7,838 bases of DNA from an uncultured Eubacteriales bacterium (GTDB lineage Bacteria > Bacillota > Clostridia > Oscillospirales > Oscillospiraceae): NCBI GenBank assembly GCA_900551495.1, contig URWG01000086.1, forward strand, positions 1 to 7,838, written 5' to 3'. A program made the position numbers and the translations under genes. How positions within the stretch are numbered: the first letter of the stretch is position 1; the number at the start of each line of letters is the position of its first letter. Of this stretch, positions 1 through 4,412 are shown piece after piece. The notes under the pieces are model-generated. The model ran no database searches and had not been told where the DNA came from. It saw only the letters and a list, made by a program, of their open reading frames with translations.

Positions 1-50
1 CGCCTACTCCCTTAGCAGGGGAGCCCCTTCGGCCTCTTGGGTATCACTCC
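1..50 (-). tRNA. tRNA-Ser(GCT), 3' part cut by window edge
   Basis: On the minus strand the sequence starts with the acceptor 5' strand GGAGTGA and runs through the D arm to an anticodon stem-loop CTCCC-CTGCTAA-GGGAG, which places GCT at the anticodon and predicts a serine tRNA reading AGC/AGU. The variable arm, T arm and 3' end lie outside the window. It follows tRNA-Ser(TGA) by 30 bases with no terminator between, so the two are probably transcribed together. Confidence 0.88.
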
Positions 51-80
51 GAATCGTGCGCGGCAATATCATGGAAAGAA

Positions 81-169
81 TGGCGGAGAGAGTGGGATTC
101 GAACCCACGGCGCATTGCTGCGTCACTGGTTTTCAAGACCAGCTCCTTAAACCGCTCGGACATCTCTCC
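81..169 (-). tRNA. tRNA-Ser(TGA)
   Basis: This is a complete class II tRNA of 89 bases on the minus strand. The acceptor arms GGAGAGA and TCTCTCC pair fully, followed by discriminator G and an encoded CCA. The anticodon stem-loop CTGGT-CTTGAAA-ACCAG gives anticodon TGA, which reads UCN serine codons. A long variable arm (CGCA-GCAA-TGCG core) is typical of tRNA-Ser, and the T arm has the usual GGTTCGAATCC core. It is the first gene of a tRNA-Ser pair driven by the promoter at 185-213. Confidence 0.96.
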
Positions 170-184
170 GAATGTAGCTTGATA

Positions 185-213
185 ATTTTAGCACGCGCGA
201 GGTGATTTGTCAA
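185..213 (-). promoter_or_regulatory. Sigma-A promoter of the tRNA-Ser pair
   Basis: Read on the minus strand, TTGACA (208-213) is separated by exactly 17 bases from TAAAAT (185-190), a consensus -35 and a 5/6 match -10. The first base of tRNA-Ser(TGA) is at 169, leaving a short leader of about 10 bases. The promoter overlaps the last codons and the TAA stop (188-190) of the M50 protease gene. Confidence 0.85.
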
Positions 214-799
214 CTGTAAATCGGGAAAAACTTTGCCGCGGCAGGACGGTTCCGGCAATCCGAACCAGCAGCAGCGAGAACACGATCACCGGCCACAAGC
301 CGAGATGCAACACACAGGCGGCATAGACCGCAGCTCCCGCGAGCCCCGCGACGCATACGCCCGCGATGACGCGTTCCGTCGTCTCGGCGACGGTGTCACG
401 AAGCATAAGATGCAGAACGGCACGCAATATCCGCCCGCCGTCCAACGGATAAAACGGCAGCAGGTTATATGTAAGTAAGCAAAAATTGATCAACGCCGTC
501 AATGGCTCCCGGCGCATATACAGGAATAACAGCAGAAGATTTACGCACGGTCCGCTTGCCGCGGCAGCGATCTCCTTCCCATAGGGCAATATATCCGTGC
601 AGATGACCGCGCCGCAGCAGGAGAGGCGCATTCTCCGCACCTCGGCACCGAGAAGGCGCAGGCAGAGCAAATGCCCCGCCTCGTGCAGCAAAGCGGAAAA
701 GCAGAACGGGAAAAACGTGCCGGCGGGGTCGAAGTAGAAATAGGCGCATAATACAGCGAGGAAGCCGGCGCTAAGTTCGATTTTTGAATGTCTGCTCAT
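188..799 (-). CDS. SpoIVFB-like site-2 metalloprotease (peptidase M50)
   Basis: This is a 203-residue polytopic membrane zinc protease of the M50B (site-2 protease) family, expected to cut a substrate within or near the membrane. The zinc-binding HEAGH is at residues 39-43 inside a hydrophobic segment; the conserved ASGPCVN is at 81-87, and the third zinc ligand motif lies in NLLPFYPLDGGR at 112-123. All catalytic elements are present. Length and the absence of PDZ or CBS domains fit the compact SpoIVFB subgroup, which activates pro-sigma-K during sporulation; that exact role is inferred. The ATG at 799 has GGAGG six bases upstream. Its 5' end overlaps the small membrane gene by 29 bases, suggesting translational coupling, and its 3' end contains the tRNA-Ser promoter. 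Confidence 0.9.
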   Translation of the reverse strand: MSRHSKIELSAGFLAVLCAYFYFDPAGTFFPFCFSALLHEAGHLLCLRLLGAEVRRMRLSCCGAVICTDILPYGKEIAAAASGPCVNLLLLFLYMRREPLTALINFCLLTYNLLPFYPLDGGRILRAVLHLMLRDTVAETTERVIAGVCVAGLAGAAVYAACVLHLGLWPVIVFSLLLVRIAGTVLPRQSFSRFTVDKSPRAC

Positions 800-1001
800 A
801 AAAAACCTCCACCGCGCCCAAGCCGTCCTCCGGAATTGCCCCGAGCATTTCGGAAAACGCCTGCCGCACCCGCTCGCTGCAAAGGCCCGAAATAAAGCTC
901 CCGATCCGCTTGCCGAAATCGGGATAATTGCACTTCAAGAACACGACCAACCCGACCAGCACTACGATTAGCGCCAGCTTTCTCCGCAAAAATCGCAGCA
1001 A
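771..1001 (-). CDS. Small one-pass membrane protein upstream of M50 protease
   Basis: I do not recognise this small protein of about 76 residues. An arginine-rich N-terminus is followed by one strongly hydrophobic segment (LALIVVLVGLVVFL) and a soluble tail that ends in GAVEVFYEQTFKNRT. I prefer the TTG at 1001 because GGGGTGAT lies just upstream (1013-1006) and gives normal spacing; GTG at 1010 or ATG at 1007 would fall within that Shine-Dalgarno sequence. The stop is inside the protease gene, giving a 29-base overlap. The position matches spoIVFA next to spoIVFB in Bacillus, and a SpoIVFA-like protein without its LytM domain is one possibility, but this rests on gene order and topology only. 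Confidence 0.65.
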   Translation of the reverse strand: MLRFLRRKLALIVVLVGLVVFLKCNYPDFGKRIGSFISGLCSERVRQAFSEMLGAIPEDGLGAVEVFYEQTFKNRT

Positions 1002-1040
1002 GAGCATCACCCCGATAGTAATTTATGGAGATTTTCTCAA

Positions 1041-1069
1041 ATTATACTTTTTGTCTTGACAAACGGGAA
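1041..1069 (-). promoter_or_regulatory. Possible promoter of the small protein-M50 operon
   Basis: On the minus strand a perfect TATAAT sits at 1041-1046, about 40 bases upstream of the preferred TTG start. The -35 region at 17-base spacing (1064-1069, TTCCCG) is poor. The site overlaps the tRNA-Pro promoter on the other strand, and TTGTC-TT-GACAA at 1051-1062 forms a short palindrome between the two. Control by a sporulation sigma factor is possible, but no clear sigma-E pattern is visible. Confidence 0.35.
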
Positions 1070-1084
1070 ATAAGCTCGTATAAT
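1056..1084 (+). promoter_or_regulatory. Perfect consensus sigma-A promoter of tRNA-Pro
   Basis: TTGACA at 1056-1061 and TATAAT at 1079-1084 are separated by exactly 17 bases, matching the sigma-A consensus at every position. The tRNA starts 11 bases after the -10 box, so the primary transcript has almost no leader. Confidence 0.93.
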
Positions 1085-1095
1085 ATCTTTGCTTT

Positions 1096-1172
1096 CGGGG
1101 TGTGGCGAAGTTTGGTATCGCGCTTGGTTCGGGACCAAGAGGCCGCGGGTTCAAGTCCCGCCACTCCGACCA
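1096..1172 (+). tRNA. tRNA-Pro(CGG)
   Basis: This is a complete 77-base tRNA. The acceptor strands CGGGGTG and CACTCCG pair with one G-T wobble, followed by discriminator A and an encoded CCA. The anticodon stem-loop CTTGG-TTCGGGA-CCAAG places CGG at the anticodon, reading CCG proline codons. The T arm contains GGTTCAAGTCC. It is a single-gene transcription unit with its own promoter and a terminator directly behind it. Confidence 0.96.
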
Positions 1173-1177
1173 AAAAA

Positions 1178-1202
1178 GGACTTGCTTCGGCAAGTCCTTT
1201 TT
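1178..1202 (+). terminator. Rho-independent terminator of tRNA-Pro
   Basis: An 8-bp perfect stem GGACTTGC / GCAAGTCC with the stable tetraloop TTCG is followed by five T residues and preceded by a run of A residues. It starts six bases after the tRNA CCA end. Confidence 0.95.
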
Positions 1203-1238
1203 CAATGAAGTGAGGCTTCGCATCATGAAGCTTTTGTG

Positions 1239-1271
1239 ACAGCGGGTCGTCGGGGACGGTTCGCTGTTTTT
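1239..1271 (+). terminator. Second, tandem terminator-like hairpin
   Basis: The arms 1239-1251 and 1255-1267 can form a 13-bp stem with a GGG loop, followed by a T run through 1271. Three consecutive pairs are G-T wobbles, so only the plus-strand RNA folds well; the complementary transcript would have A-C mismatches. This makes it a likely back-up terminator for the tRNA-Pro unit, protecting the promoter that starts at 1291. Confidence 0.6.
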
Positions 1272-1290
1272 CAATTCGGCAGGCTGTTTC

Positions 1291-1319
1291 TTGCGAAATG
1301 CTTTGCGCGATGATATAAT
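1291..1319 (+). promoter_or_regulatory. Extended -10 promoter for the 56-aa membrane protein
   Basis: TATAAT at 1314-1319 is preceded by TGA at 1311-1313, forming the extended -10 pattern TGnTATAAT. TTGCGA at 1291-1296, 17 bases upstream, is a 4/6 match to the -35 box. The start codon at 1353 follows at a normal leader length, and the AH_C-like gene at 1591 may be cotranscribed. Confidence 0.75.
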
Positions 1320-1352
1320 AGCTTGGAAAGTCAAACTGTGCGGAGGCGTACG

Positions 1353-1523
1353 ATGAAGAAAAAAGTCTTGGCGTGGATTTCGCTCGGCGTGGGGTCGGCG
1401 ATCATATGGAGCGTCGTTTTTGTCCATGTGCTGAACAGCATGGCGGGCATCGGTGTCGGCGTATGCTTCGGCGTGCCCTTTGCAATGATCGGGACACTGC
1501 TTTTCAAGGGAAGAGAAAACTAA
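1353..1523 (+). CDS. Small two-pass membrane protein of unknown function
   Basis: This 56-residue protein starts with a lysine cluster (MKKK) and has two hydrophobic stretches, about residues 5-27 and 30-50, the second rich in glycine (AGIGVGVCFGVPFAMIG). The ATG at 1353 is set by GGAGG at 1342-1346 with six-base spacing; an ATG thirty bases upstream has no such site. I recognise no family. It lies between its own promoter and the AH_C-like gene, 67 bases apart, so both may form one unit. Two helices joined by a short turn would suit a small inner-membrane accessory protein, but no function is shown. Confidence 0.7.
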   Translation: MKKKVLAWISLGVGSAIIWSVVFVHVLNSMAGIGVGVCFGVPFAMIGTLLFKGREN

Positions 1524-1552
1524 CGATTTTCGGGCTTCGACAGTATTTGGCT

Positions 1553-1575
1553 TCGGTCGCGGATGCAGCGACCGA
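1553..1575 (+). other. Hairpin just before the AH_C-like gene's RBS
   Basis: A perfect 8-bp inverted repeat TCGGTCGC / GCGACCGA with a 7-base loop lies two bases before the AAGGGAG ribosome binding site (1577-1583). There is no T run after it, so it is not an ordinary terminator. It could protect the transcript or tune translation of the downstream gene. Confidence 0.45.
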
Positions 1576-1590
1576 GAAGGGAGAACCGAC

Positions 1591-1980
1591 ATGGACTATG
1601 TAAAGCTCGCCGTTAACGGCACTCTGATGCGGGGGCTGCCGCTGGAAAAGAACCTTATCGACGCAGGTGCCGTCTTTCTGCGGGAGGCTGCCACCGTCCC
1701 CTGCTACCGTCTGTGGAGCATCGGCGATGACCATCCCGCCATGCTGCGAGTTCCGCCCGACGATCCGCACGCCGTCAGTGTCGCGGTCGAGGTATGGAAA
1801 ATCCCCGCCGTCGGTCTTGCCTCTGTGCTTATGAAGGAGCCGGAGGGTCTTTCGGTCGGCAAGGTCACGCTCTCCGACGGCGAGGTCGTGCTGGGCGTCA
1901 TCGGTGAGCCGGAGTCGGTGCGCGGCGAAAAGGAGATCTCCTCCTACGGCGGCTGGCGCAGCTACATTGCCTCGCTCTGA
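1591..1980 (+). CDS. Stand-alone allophanate hydrolase C-terminal-like domain protein
   Basis: This 129-residue protein looks like the C-terminal domain of allophanate hydrolase (AtzF/DUR1,2 type), which has the gamma-glutamylcyclotransferase-like fold. Family features seen are the NGTLMRG start near residue 9, the conserved FLREAATVPCYRLWSIGD block, HPAMLR, VEVWKIP, the EPEGLSVGKVTL segment and the closing SSYGGWRSYIA. The N-terminal amidase domain is absent, and the full single-domain length with a good RBS (AAGGGAG, seven-base spacing) argues against truncation. Such stand-alone forms are often annotated as gamma-glutamylcyclotransferase or amidotransferase-related; the substrate is unknown. 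No urea carboxylase or amidase gene is nearby. It converges with the TetR gene, 13 bases apart, without a clear terminator between. Confidence 0.82.
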   Translation: MDYVKLAVNGTLMRGLPLEKNLIDAGAVFLREAATVPCYRLWSIGDDHPAMLRVPPDDPHAVSVAVEVWKIPAVGLASVLMKEPEGLSVGKVTLSDGEVVLGVIGEPESVRGEKEISSYGGWRSYIASL

Positions 1981-1993
1981 CGACTCCCCTGTC

Positions 1994-2572
1994 TCAAAGC
2001 TGAGCGCCGGTTAGGAGCGGGATGATACGCAGAACGGCTTCACGACGGCTGCGGTAGTCCTCCTCGCTCCGATAGAGCACGGAAAAGCCGACCGACGCCG
2101 CGACCATGTCGGCAGTAGTCCCGACCCCGCCGTGCGGCGCTTCAATCGTCTTAACATCAACGTAATACTGCAATATTTCGCAAATATAGTGCGCCATGGT
2201 CTTTATCGTATGCTCCCGAATCGCGGCAAGGATACTCCAATGCAGCGTCCGCAGATACTGCGCACGGAAGGACTGCACGGCACGGTCGATATAGTCAACG
2301 TAATCGGTCAGAATATGGCGTGAACTCTGCTTTCCCTTTTCGACGACCTCCCGCATCTGCCGCTCGTAGCGCTCGAAAAACAGGTCGATCGCCGCCTCCA
2401 AAACATTTTCCTTGGCGGCAAAGTAATAGTAAAACGAGCCGACCTCCAGCCCCGCCCGCGCGGTAATCATGCGGATGGAGGTGTTTTCATAGCCCTTCTC
2501 AAAGAACAGCTCCAGCGCGGCGCGGATGATCGCCTCGCGGGTCGCTGCCGCTTTTCCGACCCGATTTCCCAT
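1994..2572 (-). CDS. TetR/AcrR family transcriptional regulator
   Basis: This 192-residue protein has the TetR N-terminal DNA-binding domain: helix 1 with RAALELFFEKGYENTS (about 17-32), then the helix-turn-helix TSIRMITARAGLEVGSFYYYF (31-51) and the usual AAKENVLEAAI. The C-terminal helical part, for ligand binding and dimerisation, resembles no specific subgroup I can name. I chose ATG 2572 because CCCTCC (2577-2582, GGAGGG on the coding strand) lies just upstream; the reading frame is open further up but would run through its own promoter. It is monocistronic, with no adjacent efflux pump, and probably represses its own promoter. It shares the gap to the ABC operon only with that operon's terminator, so regulation of the transporter is not suggested. 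Confidence 0.92.
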   Translation of the reverse strand: MGNRVGKAAATREAIIRAALELFFEKGYENTSIRMITARAGLEVGSFYYYFAAKENVLEAAIDLFFERYERQMREVVEKGKQSSRHILTDYVDYIDRAVQSFRAQYLRTLHWSILAAIREHTIKTMAHYICEILQYYVDVKTIEAPHGGVGTTADMVAASVGFSVLYRSEEDYRSRREAVLRIIPLLTGAQL

Positions 2573-2580
2573 AATTCCCT

Positions 2581-2601
2581 CCGAATTCGAACGATATTCG
2601 G
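2581..2601. promoter_or_regulatory. Likely TetR self-operator (palindrome)
   Basis: CCGAAT (2581-2586) and ATTCGG (2596-2601) form a perfect 6-bp inverted repeat with a 9-base spacer. It lies between the -10 box at 2606 and the TetR start codon at 2572, covering the expected transcription start, where a bound dimer would block initiation. The assignment to this regulator is an inference from location and symmetry. Confidence 0.5.
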
Positions 2602-2605
2602 CTTT

Positions 2606-2634
2606 ATTATATGCGGCACGGCGTCCGCTGTCAA
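2606..2634 (-). promoter_or_regulatory. Perfect consensus promoter of the TetR gene
   Basis: On the minus strand TTGACA (2629-2634) and TATAAT (2606-2611) are separated by 17 bases, an exact sigma-A consensus. Such strength fits a promoter meant to be held down by its own repressor. Confidence 0.9.
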
Positions 2635-2694
2635 GCTGCGGCAGCAAGCTGCGGGAAACAGCCGAAGCCGTCGTCGCACACCGTTTATCGTAGT

Positions 2695-2729
2695 AAAAAG
2701 AAGCCCTGAATCGATCAGAGCTTCTTTTT
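2695..2729 (-). terminator. Terminator of the amino acid ABC transporter operon
   Basis: The outer arms AAAAAGAAGC (2695-2704) and GCTTCTTTTT (2720-2729) pair perfectly, and an inner CTGA/TCAG stem continues the hairpin with a 5-base loop. It begins five bases beyond the stop of the ATPase gene. T runs occur on both strands, so it can work both ways, but the only gene reading into it closely is the transporter operon. Confidence 0.88.
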
Positions 2730-2733
2730 ATTA

Positions 2734-3558
2734 TTATAACACCTTGGACAGGAATTCCTTCAGGCGCGGGTTTTTCGGATGGTCAAACAGCTCCTGCGGC
2801 GGGGCGTCCTCGACGATCTTCCCGCCGTCAACGAACAGAACGCGCGTCGCGACCTCGCGGGCAAAGCGCATTTCGTGCGTCACAATGACCATGGTCATGC
2901 CGGAATCCGCCAGCCGCTTAATCAGCTCCAGCACCTCGCCCACCATCTCCGGGTCAAGCGCGCTCGTCGGCTCGTCAAACAGCATGAGCTTCGGGTGCAT
3001 CGCCAGTGCGCGGACGATGGCAATGCGCTGCTTCTGCCCGCCGGAGAGCGTGGCAGGATAGGCATCCGCCTTGTCCTGCAAGCCGATCTTTTCCAGCAGC
3101 TCAAAGGCTGTCTTTTCCGCAGCGGCTTGCAGCTCCTTCTTCGCAGGCGGCAGGGGCAGCAGCGGACGCTTTTGCTTGCGGAAGGGATTGGTCAGACGGA
3201 CGGCAAGGTTGTGCCGCAGCGCCTTGCGTCGGTCGGAAACGCCGAGACAGACGGGCGCGAGCGTGATATTTTGCAGAACGGTCTTGTGGGCAAAGAGGTT
3301 AAACTGCTGGAACACCATGCCGATTTTACGCCGTGCAAGATTGATGTCCACACTCCAGTCGGCAAGATCCTGCCCCTCGAAGTAGATCGAACCGCCGTCG
3401 GGGTCCTCCATGCAGGTCAGGCAGCGCAGGAGCGTGCTTTTTCCGCTGCCGGAGCCGCCGATAACGGCGATGCGCTCGCCCTCGTTGACCGTCAGGCTTA
3501 CGTCGTCGAGCACCGTTAAATCGCCGAATTTTTTAGTGAGATGCGAAACTTCGATCAC
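2734..3558 (-). CDS. Polar amino acid ABC transporter ATP-binding protein (GlnQ/HisP type)
   Basis: This 274-residue cytoplasmic ATPase powers the transporter. Walker A GGSGSGKST is at 34-42, the Q loop QQFNLFAH at 84-91, the signature LSGGQ at 171-175, Walker B LMLFDE at 191-196, the D loop SALDPE at 199-204 and the H-loop histidine at 228, so all catalytic parts are intact. Family members are usually about 240-250 residues; the extra length is a basic, proline-rich stretch at about 109-140, between the Q loop and the signature, containing NPFRKQKRPLLPLPP. GTG 3558 is the only reasonable start; AAAGGAGG lies ten bases before it. The gene overlaps the permease end by 26 bases. The substrate class follows from the family; arginine or another basic amino acid is suggested only by operator-like sites upstream of the operon. 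Confidence 0.95.
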   Translation of the reverse strand: MIEVSHLTKKFGDLTVLDDVSLTVNEGERIAVIGGSGSGKSTLLRCLTCMEDPDGGSIYFEGQDLADWSVDINLARRKIGMVFQQFNLFAHKTVLQNITLAPVCLGVSDRRKALRHNLAVRLTNPFRKQKRPLLPLPPAKKELQAAAEKTAFELLEKIGLQDKADAYPATLSGGQKQRIAIVRALAMHPKLMLFDEPTSALDPEMVGEVLELIKRLADSGMTMVIVTHEMRFAREVATRVLFVDGGKIVEDAPPQELFDHPKNPRLKEFLSKVL

Positions 3559-4342
3559 TGCGAGCCAGCCTCCTTTCCGTCAGCTTGACCAGAACCGTCG
3601 CTCCCGCGACCAAGAGAATGTAAATCAGCGCCATGGCAAGATACGGCACCATGAATTCGTAGCTGTTCGTTCCGATGGCGTTAAATGCAACGTAAATATC
3701 CAACGTTCCGACAAAGCTCACGACGGATGTCTCCTTGATGAGCGAGATGAACTCATTGCCGAGCGTCGGCAGGATGTTCTTGACCGCCTGCGGGATCACG
3801 ACGCGGAGCATTGCCGTCGGATACGGAAGCCCGAGCGCCCGCCCCGCCTCGAGCTGACCGCCGTCAACCGAGGAAATACCGCCGCGCATGATCTCCGAAA
3901 CATACGCGCCGGAATTCAGCCCGAACACCGCAATGCAGACCGAGAGCGCCGGATAGTTCAGCCCCAGCGCAGGCAGGAGAACGTAATAGCCCACCAGAAG
4001 CTGCACCACGATCGGCGTCCCGCGGAAGAAGCCGACATAGACCGTGCAGATCGCGTTGAGGATTTTCGGGAAGGTCTTGTAGCGCGGCATAACGCGCACC
4101 GCTGCGATCAAAGTGCCAAGCACAATGCCGATGACAAGACCGATCACTGCAATGAGCAGCGTATTTTTCAGACCGCGCAGCACCTGCAAATAGCCGCCCT
4201 CGTCAATAAAAATGCGGAGGAAGCGGTCGATCTTCCCGTTCCCCGCGGCAAACGAAGTGCCCTGCCCCGCAGCAAGGGCGGGGAGGGTCAGCATTGACAC
4301 CGCCGCAAGAAGCACGCAGGACCGCGCTGCAAGCTTTTTCAT
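3533..4342 (-). CDS. Polar amino acid ABC transporter permease (HisM/GlnP type) with N-terminal signal peptide
   Basis: This 269-residue membrane subunit forms the transport channel. The conserved FFRGTPIVVQ is at 105-114 and the ATPase-contact EAA loop runs from EAGRALGLPYPTAM at 165 through PQAVKNILPTLGNE. Unusually, the protein begins with MKKLAARSCVLL...LPALA, a typical signal peptide with a likely cleavage site after ALA at about residue 24, followed by a short linker before the first channel helix near 58-82. Start ATG 4342 is supported by AAAGGA eight bases upstream; the frame is open further up but without an RBS. It follows the binding-protein gene by 70 bases and overlaps the ATPase gene by 26. 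A single permease gene suggests a homodimer. Confidence 0.93.
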   Translation of the reverse strand: MKKLAARSCVLLAAVSMLTLPALAAGQGTSFAAGNGKIDRFLRIFIDEGGYLQVLRGLKNTLLIAVIGLVIGIVLGTLIAAVRVMPRYKTFPKILNAICTVYVGFFRGTPIVVQLLVGYYVLLPALGLNYPALSVCIAVFGLNSGAYVSEIMRGGISSVDGGQLEAGRALGLPYPTAMLRVVIPQAVKNILPTLGNEFISLIKETSVVSFVGTLDIYVAFNAIGTNSYEFMVPYLAMALIYILLVAGATVLVKLTERRLARSDRSFASH

Positions 4343-4373
4343 GTTTCGTTTCCTTTCTGTCAGGTGTGCGGTG

Positions 4374-4399
4374 CGCCCCTCTCCGTCGGGAAAGGGGCG
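4374..4399 (-). other. Intercistronic hairpin between binding protein and permease
   Basis: On the minus strand CGCCCCTTTCC and GGAGAGGGGCG pair over 11 bp with one U-G wobble and a CGAC tetraloop. No T run follows, so it is unlikely to stop all transcription. Hairpins at this place in binding-protein operons commonly protect the upstream mRNA and raise the binding protein above its membrane partners; that role is inferred here. Confidence 0.6.
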
Positions 4400-4412
4400 A
4401 CCGTGTTTTTGC

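Noticed and set aside
1023..1592. Minus-strand open frame of 189 codons across tRNA-Pro
   Set aside because: It runs antisense through the tRNA, its terminators and the 56-aa gene; its peptide around SEWRDLNPRPLGP is a typical artefact of translating a tRNA complement.
1991..2006. CTCA-AAGC-TGAG between the converging AH_C-like and TetR genes as a terminator
   Set aside because: The stem is only 4 bp and has no T run on either strand.
2573..2647. Longer TetR start upstream of 2572
   Set aside because: The extension would be translated from the gene's own promoter region, and only ATG 2572 has a GGAGGG site.
2701..2730. Resemblance of the transporter terminator (TCAGAGCTTC) to the end of the MITE-like element
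   Set aside because: The shared stretch is about ten bases inside a hairpin explained by terminator function; too short to claim common origin.
2779..3519. Long plus-strand open frame opposite the ATPase gene
   Set aside because: It is antisense to all conserved ABC ATPase motifs, has no RBS, and reads as a composition-driven shadow of a GC-rich gene.
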